From the NCBI GenBank assembly GCA_002633025.1, contig NMRB01000708.1, positions 140,209 to 204,208 on the forward strand: a DNA stretch of 64,000 nucleotides, given 5' to 3'. Shown here piece after piece: positions 10,743 through 21,318 of the stretch; the stretch's first letter is position 1, and each line of letters begins with the position of its first letter. The DNA is from Notospermus geniculatus (Eukaryota > Nemertea > Pilidiophora > Heteronemertea > Lineidae). The translations under genes and the position numbers were made by a program. Under the pieces are notes generated by a model, which worked only from the letters and a program-made list of their open reading frames with translations, had not been told where the DNA came from and did no database searches.

Positions 10743-10975
10743 ATGTGTTTAAAGATAATGTTTCACGGATATTTTCGTGGGCCACGAAAATCATTTATTT
10801 ACATTTTGTTGCTAGCGGGCCGCTGGCTGTCGATATTTTCTCATGAATTCATCATCAGTAAAATCCTCATACAGGTTAAATCTCGGACGAAAATTTCTAC
10901 CGTGTGAGGCAAATGTTCACGAAACCAAAAAAAATGCATCTGCTTCTACGCGCCAAAGGTCGACGAATGGTCCTC
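10743..10975. repeat. Dispersed repeat, copy 2 (empty site for the 778-932 MITE)
   Basis: Homologue of 681-1077 without the hairpin insert. It is followed by a GCATAGAACCTCC foldback at about 10986-11062 of the same type as 1621-1698. Confidence 0.8.
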
Positions 10976-11064
10976 ACTGCTGTGGCAAGTGGCCACATAG
11001 AACCTCCACTAAGGCTCCGTTCACTATCGACCGACCCCGCTAGTCACTAGCGGAGTTTCTATAG

Positions 11065-12630
11065 CCCTTTTTACACTACGCAGAATTTTGGCCTGGATGA
11101 ACCGTGCCGTGCTCGACCCGGGCCAGGCCCGCCTCAAAATGACCGTTCGATGCCGTTTACACTACACCACGAGAAATGGGCCAAGACCATGAAAACTATT
11201 TGAATCGCCCGCTAGGGGATACTCTCCTTTCTGTGGAGGTAGGAACTCTCCGCCATTTTCAATATGGCTGCGCCCATGAATCTAAATATTCGCGGCAATG
11301 ACGTATGTTGAGTTCAAGGCCGATAAATGAGCATGCGCACATCACTGCAGGTGAGTCATTCAAGTGGGCCGAGGCCAGTAGCGTGTTTCACCAGTGCCGT
11401 GCTCGACACGGGTCGAACCCACCTCCTGTTGGGGGGTTCAGCCCGGATAAAAGTAGCACCGTGACGAGACGTGAGACACCAACGTCATGAACGTCAAGAA
11501 GAAATATACCCCAAGCGACAGCCCGTTTGCCATATTCCGGTACATGTACGTCATGTTGTCTTACTTGATATGGCATTATTGTTTTATTTCTGCGATATAC
11601 AGTAGTTCCCCGTATACCCCGCCCTGACCCAGAACCCGATCAGAAAATTTTCTAAGTCCAACGACGATGTCAATTCATACCCAATAATAGAAGGAGGCAT
11701 GGTGGAGATTCCCGTGATGTAATTTTCCTAATGTTAAAACAACGGCATCCGCCCCTATCCGACACTAATTTTTCTGTTCTGATTCATCCGATATTGACAA
11801 AATTTCGTCGTGTAAGTTGAGAAAATGGGTAGTATCCATGAAGGTAAACATTTCTGTCGAAATACCAAGTAACTCACCGTAAAACCATGTTTTTCGGCGT
11901 AATACATAGTTTTTCGATCAAAATACCAAGTTTTTCTTAGAAATACCTGGTTTCTCTAATACATGTAAATGTACAAACGGCTTGCCATACATGCCATAGG
12001 CGACCTCTTCAGATTGGGAATGCGATGCGGGGAATTTTGCAACCTCGAGGTTCGAAAGGTTGCTCCTGTACACACGTGAAACAGGCCGTGCATGCCGTCC
12101 TGCGACTGATTCGAAATGGGGCTACCTCGTCCCCATGATATTTCCTGGAAATACCGATACCCAGAAGTGCTGATTCTAAAATGCGGAATGTAAGTCGAAC
12201 GTAACTCACTACCCGCTTTTGCTGCTTATTCTGTTGCTTTCGTTCGCTTTTGCTGGAGAAAAATGAGGGTGAGTAGATCTGCTAGTCTTATCAGTACCTA
12301 GGCAGTATTCTTTGATGTGATATCACAAAACAGCTTGTTTCTTGCATTTTTCACATTTTGGCACTCGGTCCAAGTTAATACTCAGTCCATTTGGACTCAG
12401 TCCATAGAATGGATACTACCGAGAAAATGAATGGGAATGTTATATAGGCCTAGGCCTAACAGCGCTGGCGAGAACTGATGGCCCATGATAATTATATCTC
12501 GTACATTGGTTGGCATAGTATGATTTTATCATGGCCGATATTTTACCGGAGGCCTATCTATTCACACTGTACCGGCAGTATAGTAAACATACATGGTAAA
12601 CATGGCCTACTTACGCACTCAATGCCATGT
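11065..12630. other. Non-coding, mixed short repeats
   Basis: TTTACACTAC words with a degenerate foldback occur near 11075-11175. Several imperfect units resembling AATACCAAGTTTTTC lie at about 11850-11960. I see no exon with family resemblance. Confidence 0.4.
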
Positions 12631-12636
12631 CCTCTG

Positions 12637-13911
12637 TAGGCCGGTAACCTCAAAACCTTGGAACTACCCACATTGAAACGACCCAAATTGAAACCAGCCA
12701 GGATATTGAAACTGTCCAAAGGTTTAACAGAGGTCGTCAACTTTGGGGAAATCTCGGAAAGTACTACAGCTATCTTGTTGAGAATTTCATGGTTGACACT
12801 GTGGCCCATCATTGACCACATAATTATGATAATATCAACCAGCTCCTTCTGTTGTTTCACTACTTTCTGTAATTAGTACTTTAGAGCTCTGTAGCGGAAA
12901 GCAACCATAAGCAGCTCGTTCCAAAACATCATTTGTGTACAGCCTGGACTATGTACTGTTACATCAGCCAGTGAAAAGTAAAAGTTTTTCATAGGGGATA
13001 GTTGAAAATGCATTATTTTTTCAGCGTTAGTGGTGGGGTGCTATGATGAGGAGCGGGCATAGTCGTTATGTACACTAATAAAATAACATGAAATGGACTG
13101 TGTTCATTTGCACCGGTGTACCCTAATCAAAGCCTTTATGGCCTGGGGGGAGGAGTTGATTCAGTGTGGAGGGCGAAGCCTGATCCTTTGGTGCGTGCAC
13201 TGGGAGGGTTGTCTGGGGGGTCCTTCCCCCAGGAAAAAATTGAAAATCTACATCCTCTCAGATGCATTTTCCCCACATCTTGACACCACAATAACTTGGC
13301 TTGAAGAGGGGAAATGACCTTTTAGAGGAAAATTCGTTTTGTTCCTTTTTACTCTGCCCCCCCCCCCGGGTAGTTGCACCCCTGAGCAGCATACTTATTA
13401 ATATGCATGGGTTGTAGCTCAGGTACATGAACAGGCATTGGCCTNNNNNNNNNNNNNNNNNNNNNNNNNNNNNNNNGGGGGGGGGGGGGGGGCAGACCTA
13501 CCGGTATAGCAAATTGCATAAAAAAAGGGTGATAACTTCACTTTTGAGATAATTCATATCAAAGTGACAGTGCTGACAGGGTGTAGGCCTAAGGGTTGTT
13601 TCTACATCAGTCTATGCAATTTGTGGCAATACTTACCCCTATTTTAAGCCAGTTTTCAAAGATGAAAAAAATCTGGTAGCCTATGTGCACTCCCTCAAGC
13701 ACATGAAGCAACTGTCAAGTCAAAAATTTCACGTAAACATAGGGACCAGATTCGGCTGCAAAAGTTGCTTTCTTTGAGTGTGAAGCCTGAGTCAGTGGGT
13801 CACATTCCACCCAACAATCACATAATGCGATATTTTGCATATTATGGCTGGTTTCATTTTGGGTCGTTTCAATTTGGGTCGTTTCAATGTTTTGAGGTTA
13901 CCCTGTAGGCC
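12637..13911. repeat. Pair of inverted arms about 1.3 kb apart
   Basis: The left arm (12637-12709) and right arm (13839-13911) are inverted. They contain GGTAACCTCAAAAC and tandem ATTGAAACGACCCA units, and GAAACCAGCCA is shared. They may delimit a non-autonomous transposon. The interior includes the assembly gap at 13445-13476, so internal content is incomplete. Confidence 0.55.
13445..13476. other. Assembly gap (32 N) next to a G homopolymer
   Basis: The run of N is followed immediately by 16 G (13477-13492). The gap probably reflects failure to sequence through a homopolymer. Confidence 0.99.
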
Positions 13912-13914
13912 AAC

Positions 13915-14925
13915 ACTAATCTATGTAGAAGAAGCCCGTTTAGTTAAGACAGTGATGTACCGTTTTGGACGTTATCCTGCAGTACCCGGGCCCATTCGCC
14001 CATGCTTCGCAATGACCTTTGACAAATCACAGGGACAAAGTGTTCAAATGGATCGGCTAAAACTCGGCAACACCTGTCTCGCCCAGGAATTGAGCCTGTG
14101 GCGCCCTTTCAAGTTGGTCAATTTCGCTCCGCAGAGTGGGGTCGGCCAATGGGGATCCTATCTACGATAGAGGGCAGAACATCGTAACCATGCCGACAGT
14201 GGATGCCTTTTGTGTGGGGAATTGATCAGGACCGGGATGTCAGTTTCATTTCAATAGCTTTAACCACTAGTGACACCTACGGAGGCAGTGGACTAGGGTC
14301 CCCTTTTAAAGGAAAAGACATTTAGCCAGAGTCTCTCACCGCCATTCGGGATTGAACGTGAGACTTACTGACTGCTAGCCAGAGTACTGAGACACTAGGC
14401 CATGATGTCTCATTTTAAAGGGTAGTCAGCTGTTGTCGCAATGTTTCACGACAGGATGTTTTCCTGTGGCTAAAATTAAAAACAGATCAGAAAATAATCG
14501 TGTTTTTGGTCTGGCTGGTGAAAAACTAAGAAGTGAAATTCATAAGGCTTGAGCCTCCGGTGACTTGGCCGAACAGCGGCCTAGATATAGATAGACTGAT
14601 AGATATGGCATATCTGGTGATGTTAAGTGGCCTAACTTCCGTCTCTTCCTGCAGCAGACGCATGACTTCCTGTGTTGTTGCTAAGAAATCATGGTTCGGT
14701 AATATTTTTTTGATCAGGCGACATCCTTTGTAAAAGTTTTCAGGAAAATTAAATTTTGCTTTCCATGGAATACCGTTTGTTGCGATGGCCTGTGATACAT
14801 GTAGCTATAGTGTGTCACCATAAATTATCGCTGGATCCGTCATCTCCACGAAATGTGCATTGTACACAAAGGATTTTCCTTTTTTGTCCTGTTATATGTT
14901 AAAACATTTCAGCAATTTATTTCAC
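13915..14925. other. Non-coding, with a tRNA-like remnant near 14345-14410
   Basis: On the minus strand near 14345-14410 there is a segment with a B-box-like CGTTCAATCCCG preceded by GGCCTAGTGTCTCAG, resembling a degenerate tRNA-derived SINE head. Nothing else is recognised. Confidence 0.3.
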
Positions 14926-14929
14926 TAAT

Positions 14930-15225
14930 GTTGCGCATCGAAATCGGTTTCCGTAAATCGAAATACGGAAATCGATTTGGTTACGCCGGTTCCGGTCACA
15001 CTACAACTATACCGATTTCGATTCGAAACAAAACGCGTCACACTCAACCCGTAATAAAGTGTTTCCCCAGCGATAACTGTTTCGATTTGGCTAACAACGC
15101 GCATTGAAACCGATAAATACCAGTTTTGTTAACTCGGTATAAAAGTGATCTATTTCGAATTGCGTGTGACGCGTTGTATCGGAATAAGCCTTTAGTGGCG
15201 AATCGATAGTGTGAACAACGCAACC
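14930..15225. repeat. Degenerate foldback rich in ATCGAAATCGG words
   Basis: Multiple direct and inverted versions of ATCGAAATCGGTTT are interspersed with GTCACACT words, and loose GTTGCG inverted ends are present. It is probably an old MITE, lying just left of the mariner-type element. Confidence 0.45.
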
Positions 15226-15227
15226 TA

Positions 15228-15760
15228 TACAGGGTGGTAAAAAAACGCACAAGCATATTTCCACCACCCTCAGTCCCAAACCACTGGTATGAATGGATAG
15301 AGAATCTTTCTAGAAGAAAAATAAGACCAAGATACCTCGATTCGGTCCAGTAGTTTTACCTCCAGAGCCATTTTTGTGAAGCAAAGTCAGTGGTCCTTCA
15401 CGAATTCAGCATGATTGATAAAGGGGATTAGTAATTGTTGTTAAGTTTAAAAATAAAGTTTGATTTTCATGTTCTACATGTACCTGTACTTCATTTTTTG
15501 TTTGACCTTTCCACAGGATAATCCTTTTGTCAGTTACAAGGCTACGCTGTTGTGTATGCTCTTGATTGTTCTGTGTGGAACAATTCACCAAGGGCCTCGT
15601 CCTTGCTTTACAAAATAGGGTCTGCAGCTTGAACCACTGGACCGAATCGGGATATCTTGGTGTCTTCTTTCTTCTAGAAAGATTCTGCATCCAATGCCAT
15701 CAGTAGTTTTGGGCTCTGGGTAGTGGAAGTATGCTTGTGCGTTTTTTGGACCACCCTGTA
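15228..15760. mobile_element. 533-bp mariner-type MITE upstream of the cGLR gene
   Basis: The ends TACAGGGTGGT and ACCACCCTGTA, followed inward by AAAACGCACAAGCATA-type sequence, are inverted and begin at TA. Inner arms (for example TTCTAGAAGAAA and AGATTCT words, and ACTGGACCGAATC) extend the inverted repeat to roughly 120 bp. Such ends are characteristic of Tc1/mariner-derived elements. There is no transposase. The right end lies about 210 bp from the start codon of the ankyrin-cGLR gene, so it sits in or near its promoter or 5' intron. Confidence 0.8.
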
Positions 15761-15825
15761 TAATACGGTTTTAAGTGAGATGACACTTTGATACTTCTTT
15801 ACTCCACTGTATTTAAATGTTGTTT

Positions 15826-15860
15826 CTTTGTTGTGTGATGATCGAACTTTTCCTTTGTAG
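15826..15860 (+). promoter_or_regulatory. Probable 5'-UTR intron acceptor of the cGLR gene
   Basis: A T-rich tract ending CTTTTCCTTTGTAG precedes exon sequence at 15861, 113 bp before the start codon. This suggests at least one non-coding 5' exon upstream and places the true promoter further left. Confidence 0.45.
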
Positions 15861-15973
15861 GAAAGCCAGCTGTCGTAGAACTAGTCGTCAGGGACTGGGT
15901 GGGACTGTTCGTAACTTTGGCGTGCACTCTTATTTCTGAAAAAAGTGCAGTTCCTTAGTGACGCTAACGAGTC

Positions 15974-18900
15974 ATGGCAGACCCCCAGAGAGCACCTGAC
16001 CGAAGGACACCAGAGATAGTGGCTGCAGCTAACAGGAGCGATGATGAAGAAATCCAGAGGTTACTCGAGGCTGGATCATCAGTCAATGATAGCAACATAT
16101 GGTGGCGCGAGACTGCTTTGATGATTCTAGCGGAGAAAGGTCGTAAAGACATGGTGATGAGCATTGTAGAGAGAGGAGCTGACATCAACGCTAGAGGACA
16201 TCTTGGAATGTCTCCGCTATGGTATGCCATTTGTAACGGGGAGAGGGAGATAGCTGTGTTTCTCATAGAGAGAGGAGCTGACGTTAACGCAAAGGACATT
16301 GAAGGAACCTGTCCGCTATGGTGTGCCATTGATAAGGGGGAGTGGGAGATAGCTGCATATCTCATACAGAGAGGAGCGGACGTTAACGCTAAGGACACTT
16401 CTGAAAGGACTCCGCTATGGCATGCCATTGATAACGGGGCGAGGGAGATTGCTGTATCTCTCATAGAGAATGGAGCTAACGTTAACGCAAAGGACATTTA
16501 TGGAAGGTGTCCGCTATGGTGTGCCATTGATAACGGGGAGAGGGAGATAATTGCATATCTCATAAAGAGAGGAGCTGACGTTAACGCTAAGGACACTTCT
16601 AAAAGGTCTCCGCTATGGCATGCCATTGATAACGGGGCGAGGGAGATAGCTGTATATCTCATAGAGAGAGGAGCGGACGTTAACGCAAAGGACATGGATG
16701 GAAGGTGTCCGCTATGGTGTGCCATTGATAACGGGGAGAGGGAGATAACTGCATATCTTATAGAGAAAGGAGCTGACGTTAACACTAAGGACGATTCTGG
16801 AAGGTCTTTGCTATGGTGTGCCGCTGATAACGGGAAGAGAGAGATAGTTAAGTATCTGATAAAGTCAGGTGCTGATGTTAACGCTAAGGTCCATTTTGGA
16901 CCCGTAGGAGCTAAAGATAGGCCTACTGTCAAATCTTGTACATGGGCCGGGCAGACAGCACTCATGTCGGGATCTGAGAAAGGACATCGTGATGTTATTC
17001 ATGTTCTAATTCAGAATGGAGCCAACATAAACGATAAGGATTCCCAGGGACAGACCGCCCTTATTAAAGCTTCTCGTTATGGACACACTGAAGTTGTGAG
17101 TTGTCTTATTGAGAATGGGGCAGAGGTTGATATAACTGACAAGAATGGACAAAATGCTCTGTTTTTGGCATCTAAATCAGAACACTTTGATGTCTGCAGA
17201 CTGTTATGTGATGCTCAACCAGGGATGCTGGAGTCAGTGCACGAACACGCAATTTCTAATGATAAAATAATGCAGATAATTGCTTTATTATCAACACCTG
17301 AAAACCGACAAACAATAGACCTTCGGGGTATAAACAATGTAGATACCCTCCGCATGGCTTTCATCCAAGTGGCGAAATGCCGATTAGATGTGAAGGGATG
17401 CCGACACTTACCTTTACAAGACGTTATCGACTACACCATGTTTGATGACCTGCCTTCACTCGGGTCTGATCTACTGCAAGTCACCTCTTCTTTGCCAGAT
17501 ACAGTGACTGATAATCTTCCGAAAGTATCGCAGCTGATCAGATGTCCAGGCATCGGTGATGTACACAGTATACCGAAAGGGAACTCTGGGGTCATTATAG
17601 GCTATATCAATGACTGCATTCAGAGAATTACCAATAAATGGAAATTATTTTTCAATATGTTAGGTGTCAAACCGTGTGGTAGTTCAGCAGAACGAGCGAA
17701 GGTCATGGTTCCAGATGAAAATGATTATACATATCATATGGGGATTAAATCTTACCATGGACACATTCACGACAATGTAAGGCATACCGGGCATGGTTAT
17801 GTATTAAGATATGATAAACAGGACAGGATGAAATCAAGTAAAACTTTTCATGATGATTTCTGCTCCAGTTTACAAGATACATTGCCAAATGTTGATATAC
17901 TGATCTGCTCAGAAGTGGGTAACGTGAGAGATGGTGGCCATGCAAGCACGGAAATAAAGATCAGATGTGACCCCAACATTGATGAGACCCTGGTGATATC
18001 TGTTGACTTGGTGCCAGCCATTCACTTCGAGGAGTGGCCAGAGTATCTCATTCCGAGGACATGGATGATGGATAGAGAAGAATTAAGAAGACATGGTTTC
18101 TTCCTGGTGGCCAAGCCGCCTCACAAGGACAGTGAACTTGGTAAGACAATGAGAGAAAATAACCAGGAAGACCTGCGTACACAACTCTACCGTATCTCCT
18201 TTCCTCATCTCGAGACGAGACATATTAGAAGTCTAGAACCCTGGGTTAGAGATGCATACATCGCGGCAAAGTGTCTACGCAACCCTGATGTCTGCAGGAT
18301 AATGATACAGGACAAGGATGGTTTCCTTTACAACACGGACAAATATGTCACTAGCTATTACCTGAAAACTGTCTTCCTACACAACGTNACATCGCGGCAA
18401 AGTGTCTACGCAACCCTGATGTCTGCAGGATAATGATACAGAACAAGGATGGTTTCCTTTACAACACGGACAAATATGTCACTAGCTATTACCTGAAAAC
18501 TGTCTTCCTACACAACGTTGAGGACTTCCTCAAGAGAAAAATGAGTTTGATCGAGATGGTACGTATTATATACAGGGACCTGGAAAGTTGTCTGGCTGAG
18601 AGTTACCTTCCGATGTTCTGGAATCCTGATTGGAACGTCCTGGTTGGACAGAAGATTGACCCAAAGAAATCACTTCGTGCGGCGAGGCTGTTGAGGAAGT
18701 TTGTGGATAAACTCTACAAAAAGGAGATGTCAGAATCTGGTGCTGGTGGAGAAGAGGAGCAGGCGAGGTGTGAAAGAACATTTTCCAGCCTCCAGTATGA
18801 AGTGAATCTGTTGATGGAGACAGTGAGGTCGCTGCAGAGAAAGGGGATGTCAAAACCTGTTTACTGGTATGATGCTGGAGGAGAGGAACAGGCAAGCTCT

Positions 18901-19836
18901 CACGCAACCTTCCTCAGCCTCCTGAATGAGCTGGATATGTTTAACAGCACAATGAGGTGGCAGCTGAGGCCCTTCTTGAATAAAAAAGAGACATCAGAAT
19001 CTGGTGCTTGTTGTGGTGGAGGAGAGGAAGAGACAAGTTCTGAGGGAAGTTTTTCCAGCCTCCTGGAGGAACTGATGATGATAAAAGAGAAGCTGTGGCC
19101 AAAGTGCAATTGTTCATGGGTGATGGGAGAGACGTGTTCCAGCTTCCTGGAGGAAGTGATGCTGATGCTAGACATACTAGAGAGACTGCAGAAAAAGCTA
19201 GTGGATAAAAAGGAAATGTTAGACTCTGGTGCTTGTGTTGGGGGAGGAAAGGGAGAGGCCAGCTCTGTTGGAACCTATTCCAGCCTCCTGGGACCTGTCA
19301 GTAAGTTGGGATTTGCCAGTAGTTCTGATTGCGAATGGGAACAGAGAAACCCTAAGGAAACCTTCTCCAGCCTCCTGGAGGAACAGATGCAGATCCACAG
19401 GAGGCTGCAGAGAAAGTTTTTCGATGAGAAGGTGAAATCAAAGTCTGGAGGAAGAGAGGATCAGACAGACTCTGTGCGAACCATTTCCCGCCTCCTGGAG
19501 GAACAGAGACAGATACTAACGAGGGTGAAGTATTTATGTGATAAAATGGAAGTGGCTGAATCTGGTTCTTGTGTTGGTGGAGGAGAGGAAGAGACAAGGT
19601 GTGTGGGAACCTACTCCAGCCTCCTGGGACCTGTCAGTAAGTTGGGATACTTTGTCTTCCATGAGGAAGAAACTGGCCATGAACACGAGGATATAACACT
19701 CGTGAAGGAGGGAATGGAGACTCTGTTGAGGGAGCTGGTGTACATGTTTCTGAGGACAATAAACCTGATGAGTTGGTGGACGTGTCGGACATTGAACAGA
19801 AGGAGAGTGAATCATCAGATGAGTGGGTGGAAGTGA
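15974..19836 (+). CDS. Ankyrin-repeat cGAS-like receptor (Mab-21 nucleotidyltransferase) with C-terminal repeat array
   Basis: Predicted intracellular innate immune sensor. cGAS-like receptors bind nucleic acid or other ligands and make cyclic dinucleotides that activate STING; ligand and product are unknown here. The printed frame stops at 18433, but 18258-18387 and 18389-18518 are the same 130 bp on either side of an N. Collapsing this assembly artefact gives one 1243-codon frame. Residues about 12-420: some 12 ankyrin repeats (GADVNAKD units), with an 18-residue insert after repeat 9. About 530-850: Mab-21/cGAS fold with GSSAERAKVMVPDENDY at 569-585 (G569, S570, catalytic E582 and D584) and VDLVPAI at 677-683 (third acid D678), then WP, FPHLE and SYYLKTVFLHN landmarks. 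The cGAS zinc thumb (H-CC-C) is absent, as in most invertebrate cGLRs. About 875-1180: degenerate repeats (FSSLLEE, LQRK, SGACVGGGEEE). The start ATG has G at -3 and +4. The antisense frames over the ankyrin region are shadows. Confidence 0.92.
16295..16790 (+). repeat. 198-bp (two-ankyrin) super-repeat within the cGLR gene
   Basis: Ankyrin repeats 4-8 alternate between two types. One type carries CPLWCAIDNGE and the next carries PLWHAIDNGARE, so the DNA repeats every 198 bp with high identity. This points to recent unequal crossing-over or conversion inside the gene. Confidence 0.8.
18258..18518 (+). other. 130-bp duplicated contig ends around a single N
   Basis: 18258-18387 and 18389-18518 differ by one base (CAGGAC versus CAGAAC) and abut the N at 18388. 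The 131-bp excess is not a multiple of 3 and creates an apparent frameshift. Collapsing it restores a continuous frame, so this is almost certainly an unmerged contig overlap and not a biological break. Confidence 0.93.
18730..19700 (+). repeat. Degenerate tandem repeats encoding the cGLR C-terminal array
   Basis: About eight units of roughly 35-60 codons recur. Each has a Gly/Glu-rich linker (SGACVGGGEEE type) and a helix starting with FSSLLEE or YSSLLGPVSKLG and often ending LQRK. At DNA level CCAGCCTCCTGG words mark each unit. Within two of them the identical context contains a perfect GTAAGT (19301 and 19637). Confidence 0.8.
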
Positions 19837-19896
19837 CCATCTACCGCAGAACAGGTGGATATAAACAATAACTGATAGCAATAACTGATAAATGAT

Positions 19897-20190
19897 GGCC
19901 TGATAGCCCAGTGGTTATCACGTCCGCTTAGCAAGCGGCAGGTCCTGGGTTCGAATCCAGCCCGGGCCATATGGGATTTCATCCCTGGCTCTTCACGTCC
20001 GTCGCACGGGACAGTAAGCCGTGGTGCCTTGTACCTTGTGTCTTTGCAAGGGCAAGTAAAATACCCTATCCAAGTGAGGAACACGAGTAGCTTGTGATGG
20101 CCTCCTCCGTACTTACATGTACCAGGGCCAATAATGCTATAGCGTCGGGCCTGACGGAAAAATGAAATACAAAATACTAGTACAAATACA
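19897..20190 (+). mobile_element. tRNA-Ala-type SINE, copy A
   Basis: The first 73 nt (19897-19969) fold like a tRNA. The acceptor ends GGCC and GGGCC pair, the A box reads TAGCCCAGTGG, a 7-nt anticodon loop TTAGCAA gives anticodon AGC (Ala), and the B box is GGTTCGAATCC. A tRNA-unrelated body follows (ATGGGATTTCATCCCTGGCT, GGGACAGTAAGCC, CTTGCAAGGGCAAGTAAAA, GGGCCTGACGGAAAAATG). A diverged second copy at 49477-49750 shares head and body, which makes it a SINE and not a tRNA gene. It begins 60 bp after the cGLR stop codon. Confidence 0.85.
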
Positions 20191-20415
20191 AAAACAATAA
20201 CACGTGGGATGGAAGCGACCAAGATCATTCTCCAACACTTGGGCGAAGGCAAGACTACCGTATTGGAGAATGATGCAATCACAGCCAGCGCGCCGGCTGT
20301 CGTCAAAAACTGTTCCTGCTGTCACTATACTCCAACGGGACATTTTGTACGGAGTTACACAGACATGTACGCTGCTGGTCTCAAAAAACCAAAACAAGCA
20401 GCTTGAAAACATTTA

Positions 20416-20556
20416 GGGCCGTATTCAAAAAGGGTGATCATCGCACGAACTAGACATAATAGACGCATGTACCTTCACTAAATGCACAAACTTCTGCCAT
20501 GCATTTGACGAAGTTACACGCGTCTAAGTCTTGAACACCCTTTTTGAATACGGCCC
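20416..20556. mobile_element. 141-bp foldback MITE (GGGCCGTATTCAAAAA ends)
   Basis: GGGCCGTATTCAAAAAGGGTG at the left is mirrored by CACCCTTTTTGAATACGGCCC at the right. The interior also folds partly (ACGCGTCTA words). I see no clear target duplication. Confidence 0.85.
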
Positions 20557-21310
20557 TCGCTTTTTAAGGCTTAGGGGAAGTAAACTCACTGAGTCACAGC
20601 CATGAAAAGTGAGTGTCAAGTTTTCATGTTTACAGATCCCTGGTACAAAATTTACTCCTCCCACCTTGATTTATGTTTAATAGGGACCCTCAATATCAAT
20701 CAGTATCGACTGTTATGCAACCCTCTTTTGTTTTATAGTAAGAAACTCAGTTTCAAAAAGTTGTAAAAGGAAAAGTCATTTTCTTGAACGGGCAATAAAG
20801 TTACCACATTCCAACAAACATATAAAGTAAGGTTACATACCTGCCGAGGGCAATATTTTGAGATATTGCTAAATTTGTCTAACAAATATAGACTTCGGAG
20901 TGATTTTGTAAAATGTATCCAAAATGGTGCACAAATCAGAGGTTCCAGAAGGTCCACTTTCTAGCTCACTATAAATGTACAGAGGCCGATGTGTTAGGCT
21001 CCTAGGCCTATGTGTTTGGATAGCAAGATGCATGAGGCTAGGTTAGATAATGTTCTGTGACTTTGTTGCATCATATTTTTAAAGTTCCCAGTGGTGAGGT
21101 AACATAGGTTTGTATGAATAAAACTGATGAATGTCTGAATTTGTTGCATCATTATTGATTTGGTGACTTGGCCAGTGACTCACAGCAATTCTAAAGGCCC
21201 ATTATTAGCAGATTAGGCAAGCTGTTCTTGCCTTTCTTCAGGAGAATATGTCCTGGAACCCCTCTTTGATGTCCAAAATTAGGCCTCTTTGCGTCAAGTG
21301 AGTTTACTTC
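20557..21310. other. Non-coding stretch, nothing recognised
   Basis: No exon, RNA gene or clear repeat is seen. Confidence 0.4.
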
Positions 21311-21318
21311 ACCTAAGC

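Noticed and set aside
13477-13492. G-quadruplex-like G run
   Set aside because: It abuts an N gap and is a single homopolymer. It is more likely a sequencing-limit artefact than a functional motif.
15964-16965. Two long minus-strand open frames over the ankyrin region
   Set aside because: They are antisense shadows of the ankyrin repeats, created by the periodic sequence. They have no family resemblance of their own.
18410-18433. Stop codon ending the cGLR frame near 18433 as a true nonsense mutation
   Set aside because: It lies inside a 130-bp duplication flanking an N. Removing the duplication restores the frame, so it is an assembly error.
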